This document shows positions 52,657 through 63,000 of a DNA stretch of 64,000 nucleotides, piece after piece. Where the stretch lies: assembly GCA_045652425.1 (NCBI GenBank), contig JAZRUG010000032.1:62001-126000 (forward strand). Direction: 5' to 3'. The notes below the pieces were generated by a model. It saw only the letters and a list, made by a program, of their open reading frames with translations. It made no database searches and had not been told where the DNA came from. The position numbers and the translations under genes were made by a program. This DNA is from RGIG1995 sp045652425. GTDB lineage: Bacteria; Bacillota; Clostridia; Oscillospirales; CAG-272. Positions within the stretch are counted from its first letter, which is position 1, and each line of letters starts with the position of its first letter.

Positions 52657-54087
52657 ATGAGCAGAAAAAGCGGAATATTGATGCATATTTCGTCACTTTA
52701 CGGTGATTATTCTTGCGGCAGCTTTGGAAAAAGCGCTTTTGAATTTATAGATTTTTTAGCGGAATGCGGATTTACTTATTGGCAGGTGCTTCCTTTCTGC
52801 ATTACAGATGAACATAATTCCCCCTATATGTCTTATTCATCTGTAGGCGGAAATATGAATTTTATCGACCTTGATGTTCTCTACCAAAAAGGTCTTATTA
52901 CCCCAGAAGAACTCAAGGAAAGCAAACAGCAAACACCATACTTATGTGAATTTGACAGGCTGAAAAAAGAACGTTTTAAATTACTGAAAAAAGCGGCTTC
53001 AAGGGTAAAAAACAAAAAAGAAATAACCGACTTTATTACTACAAATCAAGACATAAAATTATGCTGTGAATTTATGGCGCTGAAAGATGCAAATGATAAT
53101 AAACCCTGGAATGAATGGACTATATTAACTCCGACAGACGAATATCTTTTTGTTTGGCAATTTATACAGTATGAATTTCATATACAATGGAATAAAGTAC
53201 ACGAGTATGCAACAAATAAAGGCATAAAGATTATAGGCGATCTCCCCTTTTACGTAGCCTATGACAGTTGTGACGTAAGAAATAACATTAACCAATTTAT
53301 GCTCGACGATATTAACAAACCCGAATTAGTTGCAGGTGTCCCTCCAGATTATTTTTCAGAAGAGGGACAACTTTGGGGAAATCCTATCTACAATTGGACA
53401 CAAATGAAAAAAGATGATTATCAATGGTGGAAGAAACGCCTATCATACACCTTTGATCTCTTTGACGGTGTAAGAATCGACCATTTCAGAGCCTTATCTG
53501 AATACTGGGCAGTCCCCGCAGACGCCAAAACCGCAAAGCAAGGAAATTGGTATAAAGGTCCTGCCGAAGAAATGATTGACGTTATAAAAAACATTGCAAA
53601 TAACAGGCTTGTTATAGCGGAAAATCTCGGTTTAATTGACCAAAAAGTTAATGATCTTTTATCCTACAGCGACTTTCCCGGAATGGCAGTTTTTCAGTTT
53701 GGATTTGACGGAAACACAAAAAATCCGCATCTACCGCATAACTATCCAAGCAACATCGTTGCATACACAGGCACTCACGACAACAACACGCTTCTCGGTT
53801 TTATATGGGAGTTAGATAATTATACACGAAACACAGTGTTGGAATATGTCGGATTTACAGATGCAGATTGGAATAAATGTTACGACACCATAATAAGAGC
53901 TATGTATATGAGTACTGCTGACACCTTAATAATGCCAATTCAGGATATTTTAGGTTATGGGGCAGATACAAGACTTAATACCCCCGGAAAAGCGGACGGA
54001 AACTGGTGTTACAGAATAACCAAAGACCAACTTGAGTCTATTGACAAAAATAAATTCAAACGTTTGAATCAAATCTATGCAAGATAA
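52657..54087 (+). CDS. malQ: 4-alpha-glucanotransferase
   Basis: 476 residues, GH77. Amylomaltase that moves alpha-1,4-glucan segments between chains. N-terminal RKSGILMHISSLYGDYSCG, QVLPFCITDEHNSPYMSYSS, FDGVRIDHFRALSEYWAVP (nucleophile Asp), RLVIAENLGL (Glu) and YTGTHDNNTLLGF (Asp) are the GH77 hallmarks. It is divergent from the glg operon and supports the same maltodextrin/glycogen cycle as the phosphorylase. A terminator with long stem follows directly. No maltose transporter is nearby. Confidence 0.95.
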   Translation: MSRKSGILMHISSLYGDYSCGSFGKSAFEFIDFLAECGFTYWQVLPFCITDEHNSPYMSYSSVGGNMNFIDLDVLYQKGLITPEELKESKQQTPYLCEFDRLKKERFKLLKKAASRVKNKKEITDFITTNQDIKLCCEFMALKDANDNKPWNEWTILTPTDEYLFVWQFIQYEFHIQWNKVHEYATNKGIKIIGDLPFYVAYDSCDVRNNINQFMLDDINKPELVAGVPPDYFSEEGQLWGNPIYNWTQMKKDDYQWWKKRLSYTFDLFDGVRIDHFRALSEYWAVPADAKTAKQGNWYKGPAEEMIDVIKNIANNRLVIAENLGLIDQKVNDLLSYSDFPGMAVFQFGFDGNTKNPHLPHNYPSNIVAYTGTHDNNTLLGFIWELDNYTRNTVLEYVGFTDADWNKCYDTIIRAMYMSTADTLIMPIQDILGYGADTRLNTPGKADGNWCYRITKDQLESIDKNKFKRLNQIYAR

Positions 54088-54125
54088 AAAGAATTGCACA
54101 CAAGCTTGTGTGCAATTCTTTTTTA
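54087..54125. terminator. Bidirectional terminator between malQ and the membrane protein gene
   Basis: Perfect stem GAATTGCACACAAG / CTTGTGTGCAATTC with no or minimal loop, flanked by A4 and T6. It serves the two converging genes. Confidence 0.9.
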
Positions 54126-55028
54126 TACCTCAATTTCTTCCGTTGGCTTGGGATTCAAATGCTCATCAAATTCGGTTATTATCTTTTCCCTGTTCTCTTC
54201 ATCTATGCGATAACTCTTGTTCTTCCACTCGAAATAATAATCGTCTTCAACTTCATATATGTATATTGGCTCAAGTTTTTTTCCTTCAGCATCCTGCATT
54301 TGAAATATTATCTTATATTTCCATTCTTCAGGTAGTTCAATTTTTTCTTTCTTGGCTGTATTCACGCTATAGCGTAATACAGAAACAAGCCCATAATTAA
54401 AATGTTCATTCTTTTCGACTCCTGCAATATTCTCTTCAGGTTCATCGGCAATATATATTTCAGCTTTTACATAATCATCCCATACAATATGATTGGTAAA
54501 GTTTTCCGTCTGTCCTCCGTAAAGACTTGATGTCGGCACTAAAAACAAATACGGAGCCGTAATAACTGCAAGTATAAGAGACAATACCCTTTTAGTTTTT
54601 TGGTCGGTAATCTTTCTGAAAGAAATAAATCTATTAAAAATATATATGAGAACAGCAGATACAACAACCGCCAAACAAGTATATAACAATGCGTAAACGT
54701 TGTCAAAAGGATTCATCGCTACGGGGCCTGTTAAATATTCATAGAAGAAACCGTCAGACTCAACAAATTGAGTAGCAAGGAGTACTATTCCGCCTAAAAT
54801 ATCCGCCGCAAATCCAAACAAAAACACCCAGAATATTGTCTTCTTATACAGAGAAAGTTTTTCTTCGGTACGCAACAAATACATTCCAAAAAGCAAAACC
54901 AAACTATCAATAATAAAATTAGCCGGTATTACGAGCAACCACGTCATCGGAAATATGAATAACAGCCACACGGGAAACATTACGTTATAAAATTTAATAT
55001 CCTTGTTTTTTCCTTTTAAGTCTTTCAA
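54123..55028 (-). CDS. Multi-pass membrane protein, unknown
   Basis: 301 residues, not recognised. Four or five hydrophobic stretches in the first 165 residues (for example FPVWLLFIFPMTWLLVIPAN, FIIDSLVLLFGMYLL, IFWVFLFGFAADILGGIVLL, LLYTCLAVVVSAVLIYIF, LSLILAVITAPYLFLVP) precede a soluble, acidic C-terminal region of about 125 residues (YKIIFQMQDAEGKKLEPIYI). The start is TTG at 55028: AGGAGAG is at the right distance, and no ATG serves. Divergent from the DUF4358 lipoprotein. Function unknown; a role in envelope or signalling is inference. Confidence 0.7.
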   Translation of the reverse strand: MKDLKGKNKDIKFYNVMFPVWLLFIFPMTWLLVIPANFIIDSLVLLFGMYLLRTEEKLSLYKKTIFWVFLFGFAADILGGIVLLATQFVESDGFFYEYLTGPVAMNPFDNVYALLYTCLAVVVSAVLIYIFNRFISFRKITDQKTKRVLSLILAVITAPYLFLVPTSSLYGGQTENFTNHIVWDDYVKAEIYIADEPEENIAGVEKNEHFNYGLVSVLRYSVNTAKKEKIELPEEWKYKIIFQMQDAEGKKLEPIYIYEVEDDYYFEWKNKSYRIDEENREKIITEFDEHLNPKPTEEIEV

Positions 55029-55068
55029 TTTTACTTCTCTCCTTTTTTTATTTTTACAATAAATTTTA

Positions 55069-55097
55069 TTGAATTATTCAAAAATGTATGATATACT
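55069..55097 (+). promoter_or_regulatory. Promoter for the DUF4358 gene
   Basis: TTGAAT, 17 bases, TATACT, 31 bases before the ATG, with a GTGAGG site between. Confidence 0.75.
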
Positions 55098-55127
55098 GAC
55101 TATATAAGAAAAAGTGAGGTAAAGTAC

Positions 55128-55619
55128 ATGAAAAAAATAATCAGTATTCTTCTTATATGTGTTATCTGTTTGGTTTCCTGTTCAACAGCAAAAAACAAAT
55201 CAGACGACAATAACTACAGAGATGACGTTGAAGTTTCTGCAATATCTGCTAAAATTTCAGAAATCGCAAACATTTCGGCTCTTACACAGGCTGATGAAGG
55301 CTGGGTAGCGTTAAATATTCCGCTTGACACCTCTTTGTGCGACGAAAGTTCTGTTTATATTCATACTGAAGGCTCGTCAGATATGTTTGGCGTGTTCAAA
55401 GCATCGTCAATTGAAAATGCTGAAAAATTTTTGGCAGATACCGAAGTGTTTTTGGAAACCCTCGAAGAAAACTGGATGAGCGAATATCTTGCAGAAGAAT
55501 TCCCAAAAATCGAAAATGCCATCGCTAAAAGATGTGGTCTGTACGTAACATTTCTTATATTTGATGACAACGTAAGAACAAGTGCAGAAACTGAATTTGA
55601 AAATATGCTAAAAAAATAA
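55128..55619 (+). CDS. DUF4358 lipoprotein
   Basis: 163 residues. A lipoprotein signal (KKIISILLICVICLVSCS, Cys at 17), then a body with the DUF4358 pattern: acidic N-terminal helix, PLDTSLCDESSVYIHTEGSSDMFGVFKA and the long helix VFLETLEENWMSEYLAEEFP, ending in YVTFLIFDDNVRTSAETEFENML. DUF4358 proteins are a family of uncharacterised lipoproteins common in gut Clostridia. The next gene starts 62 bases later with its own AGGAGG, so the two may be one transcript. Function unknown. Confidence 0.8.
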   Translation: MKKIISILLICVICLVSCSTAKNKSDDNNYRDDVEVSAISAKISEIANISALTQADEGWVALNIPLDTSLCDESSVYIHTEGSSDMFGVFKASSIENAEKFLADTEVFLETLEENWMSEYLAEEFPKIENAIAKRCGLYVTFLIFDDNVRTSAETEFENMLKK

Positions 55620-55681
55620 ACTTTCTTATATTTTAACAATTTTATCGGTATATGTCAACCGATTTTTAGGAGGAATCTATT

Positions 55682-56560
55682 ATGAAAAAGACAAAAATAA
55701 CAGCATTAGTTTTAACCGCTGTAATAGTAATTGCAATTTTAATTTTGGGCATTACCGCAACGAGCACCGTTCCTGCAGGTCATACAGGTATAGTCGTTAC
55801 TTTCGGTCGTGTAGAAAACTACGTTCTCAATGAAGGTTTACACTTTAAGTTGCCCTGGCAGCAGATTATTATAATGGATAACAGAAACCAGAAAGCTCAA
55901 CTTGACTTCCAAGCTTTCTCAAGCGATATTCAGCAAGTTAACGTTAAATGCTCTGTAAACTACAGCATAAATAAAGAAACATCGCAAAACCTTTACAAAA
56001 ACATCGGTGTTGCATATTATAACACCGTAGTTGAACCAAGAATTATTGAAAACGTAAAATCTATTATCGCAAAATATACTGCAGAAAACCTTATTAAATC
56101 ACGTGATTCCCTTTCAGGTCAAACCAAAGAAATGCTCTCTCCCGAAATGGATGCATACGGAATTAACATTTTAAGTGTAGCAATTGAAGATATTGACTTT
56201 ACAGATGTATTCACAAACGCTGTTGAAGCAAAACAGGTTGCTGAACAATCAAAACTCCAGGCTACCATCGAGCAGGAACAAAAGAATATGGAACAGGAAG
56301 CCGAGGCAAAACGTAAAGTTATTGCTGCAGAAGCAGAAGCCTCCGTTGCAAAAATTCAGGCTGATGCTGATGCGTATGCAGTTGCAGTTCAAGCAAAAGC
56401 AGAAGCAGAAGCAAACGAAAAACTTGCTGCGTCACTTACAGAGCTTCTTGTAAAATATAATGAAACAATGCAATGGAACGGTGAACTTCCTCAAATTGTT
56501 GGAAGCGACTCTGTTCTCCCCGTTCTTGATGTTGAAAAAACGGAAACCAATAATACATAA
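55682..56560 (+). CDS. SPFH/prohibitin-family protein
   Basis: 292 residues. One N-terminal membrane segment (about 6-29) is followed by the SPFH domain: VPAGHTGIVVTFGRVENYVL, LHFKLPWQQIIIMDNRNQKA and SINKETSQNLYKNIG, VVEPRIIENVKSIIAKYTAE. Then a long Ala/Glu/Lys/Gln-rich helix (about 195-255), likely coiled coil for oligomer rings. This is the prohibitin layout (HflC/K, YdjI-like). Such proteins form membrane-microdomain scaffolds or control FtsH protease. AGGAGG at 9 bases ahead. A terminator follows at once. Confidence 0.9.
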   Translation: MKKTKITALVLTAVIVIAILILGITATSTVPAGHTGIVVTFGRVENYVLNEGLHFKLPWQQIIIMDNRNQKAQLDFQAFSSDIQQVNVKCSVNYSINKETSQNLYKNIGVAYYNTVVEPRIIENVKSIIAKYTAENLIKSRDSLSGQTKEMLSPEMDAYGINILSVAIEDIDFTDVFTNAVEAKQVAEQSKLQATIEQEQKNMEQEAEAKRKVIAAEAEASVAKIQADADAYAVAVQAKAEAEANEKLAASLTELLVKYNETMQWNGELPQIVGSDSVLPVLDVEKTETNNT

Positions 56561-56592
56561 AAAACAGTGCGTGAATACGCACTGTTTTTTTA
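56559..56592. terminator. Bidirectional terminator between SPFH and tspO genes
   Basis: Perfect stem AAACAGTGCGT / ACGCACTGTTT with a 4-base loop, flanked by A and T runs; lies between converging genes. Confidence 0.92.
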
Positions 56593-57096
56593 TTAATTCA
56601 GAATTATAACACCAAGGTTTAAATATGTAGCAAACGCAAGCCAGACCGCATAAGGTATAAGCAAATACGCGTATAACGGTTTTATTTTTCTATACTCTAT
56701 AATACAAATCAGATTTAGTATAAAAATTACAATGATGTCAACCAAAGCAGCTACAAACTCTCCACGTCCGAAAAAAATCGGATACCACAAAAGATTTATA
56801 AGAAAACCTATAAAAGCAAAAACAAGACCGTTTTTTCTATTCTCTTCTTTGAGTGGGTCATTCAAAAAATATACACTTCCGTTTACCCCGCCGATTATAA
56901 TATAAAGTATCGACCACACTACTGCAAACAGTTCGGGAGGGGGAGACAACGGCGGTTTATTCAGTCCCGCATATGCATTTGAATCGCCTGTGAGAATCGC
57001 AGAAAAGAAACCTAAAATCAAAAAACACAGCGCAAAAACAGTCGTATATATTAAACTTCCTTTTTCTCCGTTATCTTTTTTTATAGAATTATTCAA
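56593..57096 (-). CDS. tspO: TspO/MBR family protein
   Basis: About 167 residues with five predicted membrane helices. The family's signature is present: NKPPLSPPPELFAVVWSILY (Pro-rich loop with WxxLY), NLLWYPIFFGRGEF, and LLIPYAVWLAFATYLNLGV. TspO binds porphyrins and related ligands and functions in stress responses; its bacterial role varies. The start is inferred as the TTG at 57096, 6 bases after AGGTGA; an upstream ATG at 57159 adds 21 residues that cross a strong hairpin and look non-coding. The TTG and its Shine-Dalgarno sit in or beside the 13-bp hairpin described below. Confidence 0.85.
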   Translation of the reverse strand: MNNSIKKDNGEKGSLIYTTVFALCFLILGFFSAILTGDSNAYAGLNKPPLSPPPELFAVVWSILYIIIGGVNGSVYFLNDPLKEENRKNGLVFAFIGFLINLLWYPIFFGRGEFVAALVDIIVIFILNLICIIEYRKIKPLYAYLLIPYAVWLAFATYLNLGVIILN

Positions 57097-57131
57097 AAAA
57101 ATCACCTCATAGAAATGTATGAGGTGATTTT
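57094..57131 (-). promoter_or_regulatory. Hairpin sequestering the tspO ribosome binding site; possible terminator after the PBP gene
   Basis: Minus strand AAAATCACCTCAT (57131-57119), 8-base loop, ATGAGGTGATTTT (57110-57098), a perfect 13-bp stem with a T-run ending at the TTG start. The Shine-Dalgarno AGGTGA lies in the 3' arm. Stem plus T-run also fits a terminator for transcripts coming from the PBP gene, which ends 44 bases earlier. Confidence 0.75.
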
Positions 57132-57174
57132 GGATTTTATGAGTAAACCAATCGGGCAAAGCTGCCGATTTGTC

Positions 57175-59970
57175 TTATCCTGTGGTTTGCGTAGGGGTAT
57201 CAGGCGGTCCGCCCGGCGCTGTCGTCGCAACTGGATTAGTTCCGCTTGATTCACTTCCGGGAGTCGTCTCCTTCTGTCCGTCCGGAGGTACAGTAGTTAC
57301 AACTTCCGGCGGTGCGGTCGTTTCTTCGACATAAGGAGTCTTTATATGCTCAACACATGAATGGTTAAAATGCGTTTTACTACCTACAGTACCAACATAT
57401 CTTCCATCTGTAGCTGTCATAAAGTATGGCTCGTTAAGATTTGTGGACATAGACAAATCTTCCTTCAAATTTCTGCAAGTATATTCAGCATCAGTAACCG
57501 TAACTTGTATCGGGAAGTTTCTGTCACTTGCATCAACAAGAGCAATCTCAATTACATCTTTGGGAGGACATCCGGGACAAGCAATAGATTTTGTTTTTTC
57601 ATCATATTTAACCAAAACGTGCTTATTGCAGTATGTTTTAGGTTCTGTTCCCGGAGCAAAGTATGCAGTAAAGCCTCTGCCGCCTCTGGGATCTTTGCTA
57701 CACGTAGAGGTACAAATCAATCCCGAATCTCTGCATACAGTTCTGGCTACTTCGTTTGAATAAGTGAATTTCTTTACACCCTCTCCGGATTCTGCAGCCT
57801 CATCAAAATACTTCTGATGAGCAATAGTCATAACCTTATCCCAAATATATGCTGCAGGGTTTCCGCTAACTTTAGAAAGACTGTCCGGTTCAGCGTAACC
57901 ATACCAAACACCGCCTAAAAGGTAAGGTGTGTAACCAATAAACCATCTGTCGTGGTCGGCATTTGTAGTACCTGTTTTACCTGCAACGTTAACACGGTTT
58001 CTCAAATTCACAGCGTGTCTTGCAGTACCGCTGTCAACAACGCCTTTCAACATTCTCGTCATAATCGACGCATTTGTTTCACTGATTACTACCGAACTTT
58101 CACAACCGTCATCAAGTATAAGGTTATCATCATTATCAAGAACTTCGGTATAAAGTCTTGGATTGTTATACGTACCCTTGTTTGTAAAAATACTGTATGC
58201 GGCAGTTATTTCAAGGTTGGTAACACCATAGTTCATTTCACCCATCGCAAGTGCAACCAAGCCTTTATCGGATATCCATTCGCCGTTTGAAAGTTGAAGC
58301 TTTTCAATCATACTGTCCATATGAAGCTTATTCTTCGCAAAATCGAATGATGCTTCACACGTCAAATCTTGAAGTACTCTCACAGCGACGGTGTTTTTTG
58401 AAACACAAACAGCATAATCAACCGTCGTTCTGCCGTCGTATCTCTTCGGAGAGTTATTTGGCCACCCGCTATTTCTCGTAATCGTTTGACCGGTTTCGTC
58501 ATAATAATACGTAACGTTTCCGCCGTTCACTGTATATTTACCCGTATCAAAGTTAACGGGAACATCATCATATACAGCGCCCATTGTAATTACACCTGCC
58601 TCAAGTGCGGGTGCGTATACCGTAACAGGTTTTATAGATGAACCCGGTGATCTTGTGGTTTGCGTTGCATAGTTAAGTATCAAGTTGCCCTGCTTCTTAC
58701 CACGGCCTCCCGCTATACCAAGAACGTCACCGGTCGTCGGATGAATTATAACCATTGAAGATTCGGGTTTAAATACACCGGGGAGACGGCTATCCTGGAA
58801 CACTTCGGTATCACTTACATATACAGAATCAAGCGCTGCTTGAATATCGGGATCAAGAACTGTATAAATTTTCAAACCGCCCGAATAAAGCATATTGTAA
58901 GCAAGGTTTTCGGGATACCCCTTCTCTTCTTGAAGTCTCTCAACAATAGATCTGATTACAGCATCCGTGTACCAAGTATTGTAATCTTCTTCATTTGTTG
59001 ACGGTTCACCCTCTACATTAGCAATATTCTTTGCCAAAACCAGTTCTTCATTTAATGCGTCTTGATATTCGCTGTAAGTTATCTTGCCAAGCTCATACAT
59101 CTTGTAAAGAACCGTACTTCTTCTCTCTTTGTTGTTTTCAGGATTCTGTATAGGGTCCCACTTAGTAGGCGCCTGCGTAATTGAAGCAAGAGCAGCACAC
59201 TCAACAAGAGAAAGTTCGCTTACGTCTTTTCCAAAATAAACGTTAGCCGCCGCCTGAACACCATAACAACCTTGAGACAAATATATCGTATTCAAATACA
59301 ACTCAAGCACTTCGGTCTTGTCTTTGGTCTTATTGAGATAAAGCGCTCTCATTATTTCCTGAAGTTTTCGCTGAATAGTAACATCTTTTTCGTTGGTTAT
59401 ATTTTTTATAAGCTGCTGTGTAATGGTAGAACCACCGAAATGGTCGCCGCCCGTAAAGAAATAATACGTAGCGCCGACAGTTCTCTTCCAGTCAACACCG
59501 CTATGAGTCCAATAACGTTCATCCTCAATCGAAACAAATGCTTCATACAGATACGTGGGCATTTCGGTAAAACTAACCCAAATTCTGTTTTCAGAACCAT
59601 ACAACGTTTCACTTTCAAGCTCAACCGGCGTACCAACTCTGTTTTCTCTGTCGGTATAATCCATATAGTAAATCTTCGACGACAGTTTCTGTTCAGTAGA
59701 TATAGTATCAAAGTCATCGATTACAGGGTCAATGTAATTCTTTATATACATTGCAAATGCGCCGACAACTATCAACCCGGTTATAAAACCAATAAGCAAA
59801 ACAGTAAGAAGAAATATTGCAAAACCTGAAAGAATCTTGCTGAATATACTTCTCTCTTTCGGCGCCTTATTCTTCTTTTTATTTTCTTTTGTTCGTTTCT
59901 TTCGAATTAAAGCATCAGTTTTATCGACCGGAGTTTTTGCTTTTATCCTTGGATCCTTATTTTGATTCAT
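57175..59970 (-). CDS. Class A penicillin-binding protein (PBP1A family)
   Basis: 931 residues. Cytoplasmic basic N-terminus (many Lys), one membrane helix at about 45-76, GT51 transglycosylase (SIEDERYW with Glu149; GGSTITQQLIKN at 179-190), then transpeptidase: active-site SSIK (Ser444), SKN at 524-526 and KTG at 665-667. The family's bifunctional enzyme polymerises and crosslinks peptidoglycan. The C-terminal part after 740 is rich in cysteine (746, 753, 757, 781, 798, 801 and two more), followed by a Pro/Thr/Ser-rich tail. An extended -10 (TGTTATAAT at 60033-60025) precedes the gene. Confidence 0.94.
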   Translation of the reverse strand: MNQNKDPRIKAKTPVDKTDALIRKKRTKENKKKNKAPKERSIFSKILSGFAIFLLTVLLIGFITGLIVVGAFAMYIKNYIDPVIDDFDTISTEQKLSSKIYYMDYTDRENRVGTPVELESETLYGSENRIWVSFTEMPTYLYEAFVSIEDERYWTHSGVDWKRTVGATYYFFTGGDHFGGSTITQQLIKNITNEKDVTIQRKLQEIMRALYLNKTKDKTEVLELYLNTIYLSQGCYGVQAAANVYFGKDVSELSLVECAALASITQAPTKWDPIQNPENNKERRSTVLYKMYELGKITYSEYQDALNEELVLAKNIANVEGEPSTNEEDYNTWYTDAVIRSIVERLQEEKGYPENLAYNMLYSGGLKIYTVLDPDIQAALDSVYVSDTEVFQDSRLPGVFKPESSMVIIHPTTGDVLGIAGGRGKKQGNLILNYATQTTRSPGSSIKPVTVYAPALEAGVITMGAVYDDVPVNFDTGKYTVNGGNVTYYYDETGQTITRNSGWPNNSPKRYDGRTTVDYAVCVSKNTVAVRVLQDLTCEASFDFAKNKLHMDSMIEKLQLSNGEWISDKGLVALAMGEMNYGVTNLEITAAYSIFTNKGTYNNPRLYTEVLDNDDNLILDDGCESSVVISETNASIMTRMLKGVVDSGTARHAVNLRNRVNVAGKTGTTNADHDRWFIGYTPYLLGGVWYGYAEPDSLSKVSGNPAAYIWDKVMTIAHQKYFDEAAESGEGVKKFTYSNEVARTVCRDSGLICTSTCSKDPRGGRGFTAYFAPGTEPKTYCNKHVLVKYDEKTKSIACPGCPPKDVIEIALVDASDRNFPIQVTVTDAEYTCRNLKEDLSMSTNLNEPYFMTATDGRYVGTVGSKTHFNHSCVEHIKTPYVEETTAPPEVVTTVPPDGQKETTPGSESSGTNPVATTAPGGPPDTPTQTTG

Positions 59971-60024
59971 ATCTATCCTCCGTTAACATACGGTAAGTTT
60001 ATTACAATTAACCATATATGGCAT

Positions 60025-60033
60025 ATTATAACA
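60025..60033 (-). promoter_or_regulatory. Extended -10 promoter of the PBP gene
   Basis: Minus strand TGTTATAAT; no good -35 at the correct distance. Located between the dnaE stop and the PBP start, so the PBP gene may be transcribed independently. Confidence 0.55.
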
Positions 60034-60080
60034 CATAATTTTAAATTTGTTGTTAATTTCTAAAATAATTTTATTAATTT

Positions 60081-63000
60081 TTATTTGAAAATGACATTCT
60101 CTTCGCCCAGCAGTTCAAAAAAGAACCTTAAAATATTTCCGGAAAGGTCTACTGAACGTCCTTTCGCGCTAACATAGCTCTTTTGAGATGCATCGTAAAA
60201 AACAACTTTCGTCCTTCCTTCAAATATCTCAATAAGGTTAAGTGCCTTCTTAAACTGCTCGCTATCCATACTGCTAACTCTTAAAAAAAGTGTTTTTTCT
60301 TTGTTGGCATTTTTAATATCATTTTCTTTTTTGGGTAAATCCGGTTGTATATACTTATATTGAGAATTTGGCTTCAACACCTCTGCCTTTTGCATAATAA
60401 GCTTAACCTCATTCTCCCCCCTTGCCGATATCTCACAGTAAAATGCAATAATATTGTCAAGAGTAAGCATATATCCGTATTCTTCCAATGCAGAAGAAAA
60501 GACTATAACCTCTATTTGTTTTGTTCTGTCTTCAATAGTCACAAAACACATCTTATCACCGCGCCTTGTTGTCTTTTCAACTATCTTGGTAATTATTCCA
60601 CACACGGAAACCCTTTGTCTGTCTTTAAATTCTCCCGTACCCTCGATTATATCTTCTCCGTCGGAAATATCAAAAGAATTAATTATAGTTTTTATCGGTA
60701 CGCATTTTAACACTTTTTCGTGATTGGTGTAGTCATCAAGCAAATTTCCCGAAAAATAAAATCCCGCGCACTCTTTTTCGTATAAAAGCTTTTCCTTTGA
60801 ATCGAAGTCATTTATCTTTGGGTATTCGTAAGAATCCTCTGATTTAGCGTCTCCAACGTTGTCAACCGAAAAGAAATCAAGCTGACCTGCAGCGTTTCTT
60901 CTATTTGTTTCAGATACGCTATCTATCATACTCTCAAAAACTGCCAAAAGTTGAGACCTAAATACACCCGTATAATCAAAACAACCAACTTTGATAAGAG
61001 CTTCAATCTGCCTCTTGTTCAGATCTGATTCTCTCATTCGGTTAACAAAGTTTTCAAAAGAGGTAAAATCACCATTTCTCCTCTCTGAAACAACGTCATC
61101 TACAAAAGTTCTGCCCACGTTTTTTAATGCAAGTAGAGCAAACCTTATGTTGTCGCCCACAACGCTGAAGTATCCGTAGCTTTCATTAATATGGGGAGGC
61201 AAAAGTTTTATACCAAGTCTTTTGCATTCCTCTGAATAAACAACAACTTTATCCTCGTCGCCTATAACCGAAGTTAACAGCGACGCCATATATTCTTTTG
61301 GATAATGAGTTTTAAGGTATGCTGTTCTGTACGTTACAACTGCGTAAGACGCCGCGTGGCTCTTGTTAAATGCATATTTACAGAACCCTACCAATTCTTC
61401 AAAAAGCTCGGCAGCAGCAGATTCATCAATTCCCTTTTCGACCGCCTTTGAAAGAAAAGTATTCTTTTCTTTTTCAATTACGCCCGCTTTCTTTTTAGAC
61501 ATTGCTTTTCTTATAATATCAGCCTGTCCAAATGAGTAATCAGCAACGGTTCTGAATATCTGCATAACCTGCTCCTGATAAACAACACAACCAAACGTCT
61601 CTCTTAAAATGGGTTCAATAAGCTTTATTTTGTAATCTATTTCTTGACGGTTCTTTTTGTTCTCTATATATTTACCTATAGAATTCATAGGTCCCGGTCT
61701 GTAAAGCGCTATTGCCGCCATAATGTCAGCCAAACTTTCGGGTTTCAGCTGAACAAGCTTACTTCTCATACCTGCGCTTTCAAGCTGGAACAGCCCTATG
61801 GTTTCTCCGTCTGAAATATTCTTAAATGTTTCCCTGTCTTCAAAAGAAATTTTCTCAATATCAAAGTCGGGATCTTGTTTCTTTATCGCCTTAACAGTAT
61901 TTTCAATAACGGTTAAAAAGCGTAATCCCAAAAAGTCAAATTTCAACAGCCCCAGATCAGCGACCGTATTCATATCAAACTGTGTAACGAGCGAACCCTT
62001 GGTAACAGCCATCGGAACATAATCACACACCGCTTTTTCTGTAATAACAACACCTGCTGCGTGCGTTGAAGCATGTCTGGGCATACCTTCAAGCGCTTTG
62101 GCGGTATCTATAAGTCTTCTTGTTTCAGGCTCATTTTCATACATTTCTTTTAGTTTTTCTGTTTTGAGAGCCATATCAAGCGTAACTTTATTAATATTTT
62201 CAGTAGTACCATCTTCATTTTTTACGGCTATTCGTTGTGGTACAGCTTCGGCAACCCGAGCAACGTTATTATAAGAAAGCCCCATAGCACGTCCTACGTC
62301 TCTGACGCAAGCGCGTGCCGCAAGTGTACCGAAAGTGATAATATGAGATACTCGCTCTTTGCCGTACTTACGTGACACGTAATCAAACACAAGGTCGCGT
62401 TTTTCGTCGCTAAAGTCAATATCAAAGTCGGGCATACTCACTCTTTCAGGGTTAAGGAATCGTTCAAACAAAAGACTGTGCTTAATCGAATCAACTTCTG
62501 TTATTCCTATAAGATAAGCAATAAGACTGCCTGCCCCCGAACCTCTTCCGGGCCCTGTAGGAATTTCGTGCCCTTTAGCGTAATTAACAAAATCCCAAAC
62601 TATAAGGTAATATTCGGCATACCCCATCTTTGTAATAACCGACAACTCGTATTCCATTCTCGACATATATTCATCTTTCGTATGCTCGTCGTTGAAAACA
62701 ATCTGTCCGTTATTTAACTTCTTCTCAAATCCTTCCACAGCCAGAAAACGCAAGTATTCTTGTGGACTCATTCCATTTTCGGGAGTATATCTAGGCAACA
62801 ACGTATTACCGAATGTAAAATCATATTCACACATATCGGCAATTTTCTGCGTATTGCTTACCGCGTCTTCGTATTTTGAAAAAAGCGCGTTCATTTCTTC
62901 TGTTGATTTATAGTAAAACTCATCAGTCTCAAATCCGAGAGGTCTGCCCTCGGATATAGTTGTATTCATTTGCAGACACATAAGTACTGCTTGTGTTTCT

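Noticed and set aside
56184..56453. Lys/Gln-rich 89-codon frame overlapping the SPFH gene
   Set aside because: It is a frame shadow of the Ala/Glu/Lys helix in the SPFH protein; repeat-like look comes from GCA/GAA codons there.
57150..57171. AATCGG-GCAAAGCTG-CCGATT inverted repeat just after the PBP stop as the PBP terminator
   Set aside because: Six-bp stem without a T-run; the 13-bp stem further on is a much better candidate.
59272..59829. 185-codon open frame opposite the PBP gene
   Set aside because: Antisense to the transglycosylase domain; basic and low in motif content, as expected from the reverse complement of a low-GC gene.
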